From positions 1-64,000 of the forward strand of contig NZ_JAQWOO010000032.1 of the NCBI RefSeq assembly GCF_029245835.1: 64,000 nt of DNA. Direction: 5' to 3'. Numbering within the stretch: the first letter of the stretch is position 1; the number at the start of each line of letters is the position of its first letter. Below are positions 9,516 through 18,817 of the stretch, one piece after another. The DNA is from Algibacter sp. Its GTDB lineage: Bacteria > Bacteroidota > Bacteroidia > Flavobacteriales > Flavobacteriaceae. The notes under the pieces are model-generated. The model saw nothing but the letters and a program-made list of their open reading frames with translations. It did not search any database and had not been told where the DNA came from. Both the position numbers and the translations under genes were made by a program.

Positions 9516-10133
9516 ATGAAGGTTGTAATAGCCGATAAATCACATATTAAATACGCAGAGGTAATCTGTGAAACTATTGCAGAGTCTGCAGCGGTAAGAG
9601 GAACCGGTATCGCTAAACGTACTCCAGAATATATTTCAACTAAAATGGAAAACGGTAATGCGGTTATTGCATTAGATGGCGATAAATTTGCAGGTTTCTG
9701 TTATATAGAAAAATGGGGTCATGGTAAGTATGTTGCTAACTCAGGATTGATTGTTCATCCCGATTATAGAGGGGTTGGGCTTGCAAAAAAAATTAAGCAT
9801 AAAGTATTTCAGCACTCCAGAAAAAAATTTCCAGATGCTAAAGTATTTAGTATAACTACAGGTTTTGCGGTTATGAAAATGAATACAGATTTGGGTTATC
9901 GACCTGTTCCCTTTTCAGAATTAACAGACGACCCTACGTTTTGGGACGGTTGCCAAACTTGTAAAAACTATGATGTTTTAACGCGTACTAACAGAAAAAT
10001 GTGTTTGTGTACAGGGATGCTTTACGATGCCAAAGCAAAAAATAATTCAGGAGCTAAAAAAATTAAGGATAAAGCGTTTAAGAGGTTAAAGCATATTAAA
10101 GAAACCATGTTTCTAAAAAAAGATAAAAAGTAG
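9516..10133 (+). CDS. GNAT family N-acyltransferase, likely first step of arginine biosynthesis
   Basis: SGLIVHPDYRGVGLAKKIK acyl-CoA motif; first gene of the arginine operon. Confidence 0.75.
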   Translation: MKVVIADKSHIKYAEVICETIAESAAVRGTGIAKRTPEYISTKMENGNAVIALDGDKFAGFCYIEKWGHGKYVANSGLIVHPDYRGVGLAKKIKHKVFQHSRKKFPDAKVFSITTGFAVMKMNTDLGYRPVPFSELTDDPTFWDGCQTCKNYDVLTRTNRKMCLCTGMLYDAKAKNNSGAKKIKDKAFKRLKHIKETMFLKKDKK

Positions 10134-10167
10134 ATTACCGCTTTTGCGGGAATAAAAAATAATTAGA

Positions 10168-10185
10168 TTTCCACGAAGGTGGAAA
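10168..10185. repeat. short palindrome TTTCCACgaagGTGGAAA
   Basis: perfect inverted repeat just upstream of argG. Confidence 0.6.
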
Positions 10186-10199
10186 AAAAACAACTAAAA

Positions 10200-11375
10200 A
10201 TGGAAAAATTAGTAATAGCATACAGTGGCGGTTTAGATACTTCGTATTGTGCAGTTAGTTTATCAAAAGCATATGATGTTCATGCAGTAAGTGTGAACAC
10301 GGGAGGATTTACTAAAGAAGAAATAAAACATATTGAAAGTAACGCCTATAAAATGGGTGTTTCAACGTACAAGAATATTGATGCGATCTCTACATTTTAT
10401 CAAAAAGTAGTCAAGTATTTGATATTTGGAAACGTATTAAAAAACAATACGTATCCTTTATCCGTGAGTGCAGAACGTATTATACAAGCTATTGAGATTG
10501 TTGAATATGCTAAAAGCATAGATGCAGAATATATTGCACATGGTAGTACCGGAGCAGGTAACGATCAAGTACGTTTTGATATGATTTTTCAAACATTGGC
10601 GCCAAATATTAAAATTATTACACCAATTAGAGACCAAAAATTAACGAGACAAGAAGAAATAGATTATTTAAAATCTGAAGGCATTGATATGTCTTGGGAA
10701 AAATCAAAGTATTCTATAAATAAAGGGCTTTGGGGAACAAGTGTTGGAGGTGTTGAGACTTTAAATTCTGAAAAACCATTACCAAATGAAGCGTACCCAT
10801 CACAATTAAAGCATGCCGAAGACGAAAAAGTGAAATTAACTTTTTTAGAAGGTGAATTGGTTGCCGTAAATGGTATAGAAAACGATCCGGAAATTAATAT
10901 CGAGGTTTTAAATAATCTGGCATCGCCTTATGCTATTGGTAGAGATATTCATGTGGGTGATACCATTGTTGGGATTAAAGGGCGTGTTGGTTTTGAAGCT
11001 GCGGCGGCTTTAATTACTATTAAAGCACATCATTTGTTAGAAAAGCATAACTTGACTAAATGGCAATTACAACATAAAGAATATCTGTCTAGTTTTTACG
11101 GCATGCATTTACATGAAGGACAATATTTGGATCCTGTGATGCGAAACATTGAAGCATTTTTACAAAGTAGTCAAGAGATGGTTTCTGGTGATGTTACAGT
11201 AACTTTAAAACCGTATCACTTTTCACTGGATGGCATTGTTTCAAAACATGACTTAATGAGTGCTAAGTTTGGAAGTTATGGTGAAGAAAATAAAGCTTGG
11301 ACTGCTGACGATGCTAAAGGGTTTATTAAAATTCTAGGAAATCAAAACAAAATTTACAGACAAGTAAATTCTTAA
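10200..11375 (+). CDS. argG: argininosuccinate synthase
   Basis: AYSGGLDTSYCAVSL, AHGSTGAGNDQVRFD; start revised from GTG 10179 (inside palindrome) to ATG 10200. Confidence 0.93.
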   Translation: MEKLVIAYSGGLDTSYCAVSLSKAYDVHAVSVNTGGFTKEEIKHIESNAYKMGVSTYKNIDAISTFYQKVVKYLIFGNVLKNNTYPLSVSAERIIQAIEIVEYAKSIDAEYIAHGSTGAGNDQVRFDMIFQTLAPNIKIITPIRDQKLTRQEEIDYLKSEGIDMSWEKSKYSINKGLWGTSVGGVETLNSEKPLPNEAYPSQLKHAEDEKVKLTFLEGELVAVNGIENDPEINIEVLNNLASPYAIGRDIHVGDTIVGIKGRVGFEAAAALITIKAHHLLEKHNLTKWQLQHKEYLSSFYGMHLHEGQYLDPVMRNIEAFLQSSQEMVSGDVTVTLKPYHFSLDGIVSKHDLMSAKFGSYGEENKAWTADDAKGFIKILGNQNKIYRQVNS

Positions 11376-11385
11376 GATATGATTG

Positions 11386-11417
11386 AGGTCTGCGAGGTTT
11401 TTAAACCTTGTAGGTCT
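11386..11417. repeat. family A palindrome (wobble subtype)
   Basis: AGGTCTGCGAGGTTTTTAAACCTTGTAGGTCT. Confidence 0.75.
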
Positions 11418-11435
11418 GTAAAAAGAAATGTCAAA

Positions 11436-12419
11436 ATGAAAAAAATAAAAGCAGGAATTATTGGAGGTGCTGGCTATACGGCAGGTGAATTAATTAGATT
11501 ATTAATTAATCATCCAGAAACTGAAATTGATTTTGTATTCAGTACAAGTAATGCTGGAAATAACATTAGTAAGGTGCACCAAGATTTAGTTGGGAGTTTA
11601 GACTTAAAGTTTACAGATACCGTTAACCCAAATGTTGATGTATTGTTTTTGTGTTTGGGTCATGGGAATTCGGTAAAGTTTTTATCTTCAAATACGTTTT
11701 CTGATAACACAAAAATTATTGATTTAGGAAATGATTTTAGATTGGAAGCTGATAAGGTTTTTAATGGAAAGACTTTTGTTTATGGTTTGCCTGAATTACA
11801 AAGAGAAGATATTAAGAGAGCAAAATATATTGCAAATCCAGGGTGTTTTGCTACAGCGATTCAGCTCGGGTTATTGCCTTTAGCAGATAAAGGTTTGTTG
11901 AATAATGATGTGCATATTAATGCCGTAACAGGAGCAACGGGAGCAGGAACATCGTTATCTGCAACCACCCATTATACTTGGAGAGATAATAATTTTTCGT
12001 ATTATAAACCATTTACGCATCAGCATTTAGGAGAAATTAATCAGTCGGTAAATCAGTTACAAAATGATTTTTCGTCAGAGATTATTTTTATGCCTAACCG
12101 AGGTAATTTTTCGAGAGGTATATTTGCTACGATTTATACTGATTTTGAAGGCTCTGTTGAAGAAGCAAAAGCGATGTACAAAGCGTTTTATGCCACTGCT
12201 AAATTTACGTTTGTTTCTGATGATTTTTTACATATGAAACAGGTGGTGAATACCAATAAATGTTTGGTGCATTTACATAAGCATAATGGTAAGTTGTTGA
12301 TTACGAGTGTTATTGATAATTTATTGAAAGGGGCTTCTGGTCAAGCAGTACAGAATATGAATTTAATGTTTGGTTTAGAAGAAACAAGAGGGATACAATT
12401 GAAGGCTACTTATTTTTAA
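11436..12419 (+). CDS. argC: N-acetyl-gamma-glutamyl-phosphate reductase
   Basis: MKKIKAGIIGGAGYTAGELIRLL, ANPGCFATAIQLGLLPL; start revised to ATG 11436. Confidence 0.93.
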   Translation: MKKIKAGIIGGAGYTAGELIRLLINHPETEIDFVFSTSNAGNNISKVHQDLVGSLDLKFTDTVNPNVDVLFLCLGHGNSVKFLSSNTFSDNTKIIDLGNDFRLEADKVFNGKTFVYGLPELQREDIKRAKYIANPGCFATAIQLGLLPLADKGLLNNDVHINAVTGATGAGTSLSATTHYTWRDNNFSYYKPFTHQHLGEINQSVNQLQNDFSSEIIFMPNRGNFSRGIFATIYTDFEGSVEEAKAMYKAFYATAKFTFVSDDFLHMKQVVNTNKCLVHLHKHNGKLLITSVIDNLLKGASGQAVQNMNLMFGLEETRGIQLKATYF

Positions 12420-12420
12420 G

Positions 12421-12452
12421 AAGCCCCACCTAACCTCCCCATAGAGGAGGAA
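12421..12452 (-). repeat. family B repeat, inverted arm
   Basis: AAGCCCCACCTAACCTCCCCATAGAGGAGG. Confidence 0.75.
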
Positions 12453-12570
12453 ACTATTGCGGAACGATACGTTGATGACGTTAGAACTAGGATAAGAGAT
12501 TCTTCTAACATAGAGGTAATTAAAATGTATTAGTGAAAAAAATAATAACTTAAAATAAAAGTTCTTTTTT

Positions 12571-12599
12571 TCTCCCCTATGGGGAGGTTAGGAGGGGCG
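12571..12599 (+). repeat. family B repeat
   Basis: TCTCCCCTATGGGGAGGTTAGGAGGGGCG upstream of proC. Confidence 0.78.
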
Positions 12600-12609
12600 C
12601 ATTATAATT

Positions 12610-13404
12610 ATGAAAATAGCCATTATAGGTACCGGAAATTTAGGAAGTTCTATTGCTAAGGGATTGATTGGAAATAAATCGTTTACATCGTTGTATTTAA
12701 GTGATATTAACACAGGAAATGTTGACCAGTTTAGTGCTGTGGATGGTGTGGTGGTTACTAATGATAATGCGTTAGCTATTGCAGCATCAGATGTTGTGAT
12801 TTTTGCGCTTCAGCCGAAGCATATTGATAAGGTTTTGGCAAATGTTGCTAATCAGATTACAAAAAAGCATGTGGTAATGTCGGTTGCTGCAGGTGTTGGG
12901 ATTGCTAGAATTGAAGGCGTTATTGGCGATGATAAAATGATTATTCGTGTAATGCCTAATACTGCAATATCTATTGGAAAATCGATGACTTGTTTAGCGT
13001 CGAATGCTAATGCCAAGTCAAAAATGGATATGGCAAAAGGGATTTTTAATCAGTTGGGAACTACGATGGTGATTCCTGAAGATCAAATTCAAGCTGCTAC
13101 CGTTATTTGCGCTAGTGGTATTGCGTTTTGGATGCGTTTAGTGCGTGCCACAACTCAAGGTGCAATTCAGTTAGGTTTTGAGTCTCATGAAGCTCATGAA
13201 TTAGCCCTACAAACGTGTTATGGTGCGGCAAGTTTATTGATAGAATCGGGAAGACATCCTGAGGAAGAAATAGACCGTGTAACCACACCAAGTGGATGTA
13301 CTATTGAAGGCTTAAATGAGATGGAACATCAAGGTTTAAGCTCTTCGCTTATTAAAGGGATTACTGCATCTTTTGAGAAAATTAATCAATTAAAGAAAAA
13401 CTAA
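12610..13404 (+). CDS. proC: pyrroline-5-carboxylate reductase
   Basis: KIAIIGTGNLGSSIAKGL; MSVAAGVG, RVMPNTAISIGKSMT. Confidence 0.92.
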   Translation: MKIAIIGTGNLGSSIAKGLIGNKSFTSLYLSDINTGNVDQFSAVDGVVVTNDNALAIAASDVVIFALQPKHIDKVLANVANQITKKHVVMSVAAGVGIARIEGVIGDDKMIIRVMPNTAISIGKSMTCLASNANAKSKMDMAKGIFNQLGTTMVIPEDQIQAATVICASGIAFWMRLVRATTQGAIQLGFESHEAHELALQTCYGAASLLIESGRHPEEEIDRVTTPSGCTIEGLNEMEHQGLSSSLIKGITASFEKINQLKKN

Positions 13405-13405
13405 T

Positions 13406-14554
13406 ATGTCATTATTTAATGTTTATCCACTTTATGATGTAACACCAGTTTCAGGAAAAGATGTTTTTGTTTACGATGAAAAAGGAACTGAATATTTAGA
13501 CCTTTATGGGGGGCATGCCGTAATTTCTATTGGACATGCGCACCCTAAATATGTAGAAGCTGTTACGAATCAGGTTTCAAAACTTGGTTTTTATTCTAAT
13601 GCCGTACAGAATCCTTTGCAGGTTGAATTGGCTGATAAAATTGAAGCGCTCTCAGGTTGCAAAGACTACGAATTGTTTTTGTGTAATTCTGGGGCAGAGG
13701 CCAATGAAAATGCTTTGAAATTAGCCTCTTTTAAAACAGGTAAATCTAGAGTTATTGCTTTTAAAAACGGATTTCATGGAAGAACTTCGGCAGCAGTAGC
13801 AGCAACTGACAATACAAATATTATTGCTCCTATAAATGCACAACAGAAAGTAACTATTCTTGAGTTGAATGATATTTTAGGTGTTAAAGCCGAATTAGAA
13901 AAGGGTGATGTTTGTGCGGTAATTGTGGAATTTATTCAAGGTGTAGGTGGTTTAGATCAGGCGCATACTGAATTTTTTGAACAGGTTGATTTGCTTTGTA
14001 AAGCCAATAACACGATGTTTATTGCAGATGAGGTTCAGTCGGGTTACGGACGGTCGGGAAAATTCTTTGCGTTTCAATATTATCGTGTTACGCCAGATAT
14101 CATTTCTATTGCAAAAGGTATGGGGAATGGTTTCCCTATTGGAGGTATTTTAATTCATCCAGATATTGAAGCCAAGTTTGGCATGCTAGGAACTACTTTT
14201 GGTGGAAATCATCTTGCTTGTGCAGCTGGTTTATCAGTTTTAAATGCGATTGAAGACCAAAGCTTAATGGATAATGTTAATACGATGTCTGCTTACTTTA
14301 TAAAATTGGCGGAATCTATTCCCCAGGTAAAAAAGATTAAAGGACGCGGATTAATGTTAGGTTTAGAATTTGATTTTGAAGTTGGCAACCTTAGAAAAAA
14401 ACTAATTTATAATCATCATATTTTTACTGGAGGTGCATCAAATAAAAAGGTATTGCGAATTTTGCCACCATTAACCGTTAGAAAAGAACATATTTCTATG
14501 TTTTTTGAAGCATTAATTGAAGCATTAGCTGAAGTTGAATTAACCGTTGAATAA
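13406..14554 (+). CDS. argD: acylornithine aminotransferase
   Basis: NSGAEANENALKLA, FHGRT, IADEVQSGYGRSGKFFAF. Confidence 0.9.
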   Translation: MSLFNVYPLYDVTPVSGKDVFVYDEKGTEYLDLYGGHAVISIGHAHPKYVEAVTNQVSKLGFYSNAVQNPLQVELADKIEALSGCKDYELFLCNSGAEANENALKLASFKTGKSRVIAFKNGFHGRTSAAVAATDNTNIIAPINAQQKVTILELNDILGVKAELEKGDVCAVIVEFIQGVGGLDQAHTEFFEQVDLLCKANNTMFIADEVQSGYGRSGKFFAFQYYRVTPDIISIAKGMGNGFPIGGILIHPDIEAKFGMLGTTFGGNHLACAAGLSVLNAIEDQSLMDNVNTMSAYFIKLAESIPQVKKIKGRGLMLGLEFDFEVGNLRKKLIYNHHIFTGGASNKKVLRILPPLTVRKEHISMFFEALIEALAEVELTVE

Positions 14555-14557
14555 ACC

Positions 14558-15751
14558 ATGAATACACTATTATCTATAGAAACAAGAAACGCGGTTTTAC
14601 TTAAAATGGCTGTGCTTTTAGAGCGAGAGCGCCATGCGATTATCGCTATTAATATGAAAGATTTAGGCGCTTACAAAGGGGATGATATCTCTATGTTTGA
14701 TCGTTTAAAAGTTGACGATGCTAAGGTAGATGAAATGATAAAATCTGTAACGCATTTAGCATCTCAAGAAGACCCAGTTGGTGTTGAGCGTTTCAGTTTT
14801 AAACATGAGAATGGTATGCAGGTTTATAATAAAACAGCATCATTTGGTACGGTTTTAATTATTTATGAATCTCGACCAGATGTTACGGTTGAAGCTGCTG
14901 GTATTGCCTTTAAATCAGGAAACAAAATTTTACTAAAAGGTGGTAAAGAATCTTTAAAATCAAATTTAAAGATTGTAGCATTATGGCACGAAGCTTTAAA
15001 CGAATTTGGTGCTTCTACTGATTGGGTTGAGTATTTACAATTCAATAGAACCGAGACCCAAGCCTTTTTAGAAAAACCAACTCAAAAAGTAGACTTAATC
15101 GTTCCTCGTGGCGGAGAACGTTTAATTGCTTTTGTAAAAGAACATGCCACCTGTCCTGTGATTATTAGTGGTCGAGGAAACAATTTTGTGTATGTGCATG
15201 AAGAAGCTGATTTGAATATCGCTTTAGATGTGATTATGAATGGGAAATCAAAAATATCAGCTTGTAATGCAGTAGATAAGGTTTTGATAGATCAAAATCT
15301 ACCTAATAAAAATGAATTTGTAAAAGCCTTAATTTCAAAATTAAAGGATTTTAAAATTGAAGTCTTAGGGGATGATGTAATTGCTGAAACTAATGCACTT
15401 GAACGTATTAAATCGGATGCTATTTGGTATGAAGAATTTTTAGATTATAAAATATTAATTGGAGAAATAGGTTCTAATCAAGATACTATTGCTATGATTA
15501 ATAAATATTCTGGAGGGCATTCATCTGTTATTGTAACATCAAATGAAGTTGAAGCTAAATTATTTATGGAAAATGTTGATACTGCTGCAGTGTACCATAA
15601 TGCATCTACGCGTTTTACAGATGGCGGACAATTAGGTTTAGGTGGCGAGTTAGCCATAAGTACAGATAAATTACACCAACGCGGTCCAATTGGTTTACAA
15701 CATTTGGTAACAAATAAATGGTATGTTCATGGAAATGGACAAATACGATAA
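14558..15751 (+). CDS. proA: glutamate-5-semialdehyde dehydrogenase
   Basis: YESRPDVTVEAAGIAFKSGNKILLKGGKE, VPRGGERLIAFV. Confidence 0.93.
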   Translation: MNTLLSIETRNAVLLKMAVLLERERHAIIAINMKDLGAYKGDDISMFDRLKVDDAKVDEMIKSVTHLASQEDPVGVERFSFKHENGMQVYNKTASFGTVLIIYESRPDVTVEAAGIAFKSGNKILLKGGKESLKSNLKIVALWHEALNEFGASTDWVEYLQFNRTETQAFLEKPTQKVDLIVPRGGERLIAFVKEHATCPVIISGRGNNFVYVHEEADLNIALDVIMNGKSKISACNAVDKVLIDQNLPNKNEFVKALISKLKDFKIEVLGDDVIAETNALERIKSDAIWYEEFLDYKILIGEIGSNQDTIAMINKYSGGHSSVIVTSNEVEAKLFMENVDTAAVYHNASTRFTDGGQLGLGGELAISTDKLHQRGPIGLQHLVTNKWYVHGNGQIR

Positions 15752-15753
15752 AC

Positions 15754-16518
15754 ATGCAAAAGAAGAAACGCATTTTACTTAAAATAGGTTCTAATACGCT
15801 AACCAAGGAAACCGATAATATCTCTAGAGGTAAAATTGAGGACATTGCAAGTCAGATAGCAAAGCTTAAAGATACGCATGAGTTTGTTATTGTAAGTTCT
15901 GGAGCTATTGCTGTGGCTAAACAATTTGTAAAATTGGAAAGTCAACGTAAAGAACTTTTTGTAAAACAAGCATTAGCGTCTATAGGTCAACCACATCTTA
16001 TTCGAATCTATCAAGAGATTTTTAGAGAATATGGCCTACTAACATCACAATGCTTATTGTCGTATTCAGATTTTGAAAAAAAGGAAAGTAAAACCAATAT
16101 TGTAAACACCATTAATGTATTGGTTAACAATAATTACATTCCAATAATTAATGAAAATGATACCGTTGCTACAGATGAAATTAAATTTGGGGATAACGAT
16201 AAATTGGGTGCTTTAACAGCATCGCTATTAAAAGTAGATTTGTTTATAATAGCCACTAATACAAATGGTATCTATACCAAACAGTCTATTGAAAATAACA
16301 CGCCCGAAACTATTAAGGAAGTGTCAGATTTTGAGGCATTAAAACAGCAAGTCGTTAACTCAAAATCATCGCACGGTAGTGGTGGTATGCAATCGAAAAT
16401 AGAAGCCGCTTCAGTGACTAAAAAAGTAAATATAGAAACATGGATTGTAAACGGACTGGAAGATAATTTTATAGTAAACGCTATGGAAAATAAGGTGCCG
16501 TTTACTAAAATAAAATAA
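15754..16518 (+). CDS. proB: glutamate 5-kinase (short, no C-terminal PUA region)
   Basis: ILLKIGSNTLT, VSSGAIAVAK, NENDTVATDEIKFGDNDKLGALTA; start revised to ATG 15754. Confidence 0.9.
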   Translation: MQKKKRILLKIGSNTLTKETDNISRGKIEDIASQIAKLKDTHEFVIVSSGAIAVAKQFVKLESQRKELFVKQALASIGQPHLIRIYQEIFREYGLLTSQCLLSYSDFEKKESKTNIVNTINVLVNNNYIPIINENDTVATDEIKFGDNDKLGALTASLLKVDLFIIATNTNGIYTKQSIENNTPETIKEVSDFEALKQQVVNSKSSHGSGGMQSKIEAASVTKKVNIETWIVNGLEDNFIVNAMENKVPFTKIK

Positions 16519-16545
16519 CCTGCGAGGTTTTAAAAACCTTGTAGG
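16519..16545. repeat. family A palindrome (wobble subtype)
   Basis: CCTGCGAGGTTTTAAAAACCTTGTAGG. Confidence 0.75.
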
Positions 16546-16557
16546 TTTAGAAACAAA

Positions 16558-17000
16558 TTGGATAAATTTGAATTAAAATATATTACCACTAAAAGCTCTT
16601 ATTATAAAGAAGCAGTTGTAATTAGAGAAAAACTATTTTTCAGAATATGGATAATAGTTTAAATTTAATTAATGATGAATTTGAGTCTGAAGGGATTCAT
16701 TTAGTGTGTTTAAATAAAGGTAAAGTTGTTGGTGTTGGACGTTTAAATATTGAAAACGAAACGAGCGTTATTTCTCAAATGGCCATAGAGAAGTCGTTGC
16801 AAACACATGGCATTGGAACAAAAATAGTAAAGGAATTAATAAGATATAGTAAGGAGAAGAACATAGCTAAAATTGAATTAAGTGCTAGAGAAACAGCTAT
16901 AGCATTTTATGAGAAATTTGATTTTTTAGCCTTGGGAAATAAATATCCATCCAACAAAACAGGAATCATCCATCAAAAGATGGTATTGAAAATAGAATAG
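16558..17000 (+). pseudogene. GNAT acetyltransferase, apparently frameshifted near 16645
   Basis: in-frame N-terminal text LDKFELKYITTKSSYYKEAVVIREKLFFR (frame of 16558) runs into MDNSLNLINDEFESEGIHLVCLNKGKVVGVGRL... (ATG 16647) one frame off. Confidence 0.55.
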
Positions 17001-17005
17001 TAAAA

Positions 17006-17947
17006 ATGAAACATTACACATCCATAAACGATATAGATAACATCAATGCTTGGATTGAAGAAGCAAAAGCTTTAAAAGCAAATCCGCTCAAGCATATTGA
17101 ATTAGGTAAAAATAAAACCCTAGGTTTATTATTCTTTAATTCGAGTTTACGGACGCGATTAAGCACTCAAAAAGCAGCATTGAATTTAGGGATGAATCCG
17201 ATTGTTATGAATGTATCTGGTGATGCTTGGGGCATTGAGTTTGGTGATGGGACAGTGATGAATGGAAATACCGCAGAACATATTAAAGAAGCTGCAGCAG
17301 TGGTTTCTCAGTATTGTGATATTATAGCTGTAAGAGCATTTCCAACACTTATTGATAAAGCTAAAGATGAAAGTGAACAGGTATTAAAATCATTTACAAA
17401 GTTTGCTTCGGTGCCTGTTATCAATATGGAAAGTGCAACAGGACATCCACTGCAAGGTTTAACAGATGCTATTACGATATCAGAACACGCAAAAGTTAAA
17501 AAGCCAAAAGTGGTTCTAAGTTGGGCGCCACATATTAAAGCATTACCACATGCCGTAGCTAATAGTTTTACTCAGGCGATGCAAAAAATGGATGTTGAAT
17601 TCGTTATTGCTAACCCAGAAGGCTATAATTTGAATCCTGAAATTACTGGAGATACACCAATTTATCATAATCAATACGAAGCGTTTAAAGATGCCGATTT
17701 TGTATATACTAAAAACTGGAGTTCTTATGGTGATTATGGAAAAGTTGTAAATACAGACCCCAATTGGATGATAACTAAAAATAAAATAGGGGATGCTAAA
17801 TTTATGCATTGCTTACCAGTAAGACGGAATGTAGTTGTTGAAGATGCAGTTTTAGACAGCGATAGTTCATTGGTTATTCAACAAGCAAATAACAGAACTT
17901 ATGCCGCGCAATTGGTGCTTAAAAAGATATTAGAAAATATAAAGTAA
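17006..17947 (+). CDS. argF': N-acyl(succinyl)ornithine transcarbamylase
   Basis: FFNSSLRTRLSTQKAALNLGMN, MHCLPVRRNVVV; SOTCase/AOTCase-type; Ala at specificity position (VMNGNTAEH). Confidence 0.88.
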   Translation: MKHYTSINDIDNINAWIEEAKALKANPLKHIELGKNKTLGLLFFNSSLRTRLSTQKAALNLGMNPIVMNVSGDAWGIEFGDGTVMNGNTAEHIKEAAAVVSQYCDIIAVRAFPTLIDKAKDESEQVLKSFTKFASVPVINMESATGHPLQGLTDAITISEHAKVKKPKVVLSWAPHIKALPHAVANSFTQAMQKMDVEFVIANPEGYNLNPEITGDTPIYHNQYEAFKDADFVYTKNWSSYGDYGKVVNTDPNWMITKNKIGDAKFMHCLPVRRNVVVEDAVLDSDSSLVIQQANNRTYAAQLVLKKILENIK

Positions 17948-17955
17948 TACACAAC

Positions 17956-17982
17956 GTGCGAGGTTTCCAAAACCTTGTAGGT
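17956..17982. repeat. family A palindrome (wobble subtype)
   Basis: GTGCGAGGTTTCCAAAACCTTGTAGGT. Confidence 0.7.
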
Positions 17983-17992
17983 TTAAAAGTAA

Positions 17993-18025
17993 AGACCTGT
18001 CAGGTTTTTAAAACCTGACAGGTCT
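17993..18025. repeat. family A palindrome (perfect)
   Basis: AGACCTGTCAGGTTTTTAAAACCTGACAGGTCT. Confidence 0.85.
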
Positions 18026-18037
18026 GGTAAAAGCTAA

Positions 18038-18817
18038 ATGAAAGAAAAATTATCCATAGTAAAAATAGGAGGAAACATCATTGAAGATGAAGTGTCTTTA
18101 ATGGCTTTTCTAAAATTATTTTCTAATTTGGAAGGGAAGAAAATTTTGGTACATGGCGGCGGAAAACGAGCCACAAATATCGCTTCAAAATTAGGTATAG
18201 AATCGAAAATGATAAATGGTAGACGTATTACAGATGCTGAAACTTTGGAGGTGATTACTATGGTTTACGGTGGTTTGGTGAATAAAAATGTGGTTGCAAA
18301 ATTACAAGCGTTAAAAACAGATGCCATAGGATTAACAGGTGCAGATGTAAATAGCATTAAATCTGATAAGCGCCCCGTAAAAGATATCGATTTTGGTTTT
18401 GTTGGTGATGTAAAAGAAGTAGCTTATCAGTCGATTGACAAATTAATTCAAGCGTATTTTACACCTGTTTTTTGTGCGATAACGCACGATGGAAACGGAC
18501 AGTTGTTAAATACGAATGCAGATACCATAACATCGCAAGTAGCTGTTGGAATGAGTAATCTTTATGAAACATCAATTTATTATTGTTTTGAATTGAATGG
18601 GGTTTTAGAAGATATTAACGATAAAAACTCAGTAGTTAAGCATATTGATTCTAAGATTTATAAAGATTTATTAGAAAAAGGCATTATAGCAGATGGGATG
18701 CTTCCAAAACTAGAAAATTGTTTCGATGCTTTGAAAAATGGTGTTAATACTATAAATATGGGGAATACCTCCATGTTAACACAAGAAAATGATAATTTCA
18801 CCAAAATAACCTTATAA
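18038..18817 (+). CDS. argB: N-acylglutamate kinase
   Basis: VKIGGNIIEDE, LVHGGGKRATNIASKLG. Confidence 0.9.
   Translation: MKEKLSIVKIGGNIIEDEVSLMAFLKLFSNLEGKKILVHGGGKRATNIASKLGIESKMINGRRITDAETLEVITMVYGGLVNKNVVAKLQALKTDAIGLTGADVNSIKSDKRPVKDIDFGFVGDVKEVAYQSIDKLIQAYFTPVFCAITHDGNGQLLNTNADTITSQVAVGMSNLYETSIYYCFELNGVLEDINDKNSVVKHIDSKIYKDLLEKGIIADGMLPKLENCFDALKNGVNTINMGNTSMLTQENDNFTKITL

Noticed and set aside
11379-11435. ORF track N-terminus MIEVCEVFKPCRSVKRNVK of argC
   Set aside because: Translates a family A palindrome; ATG 11436 gives a canonical ArgC start
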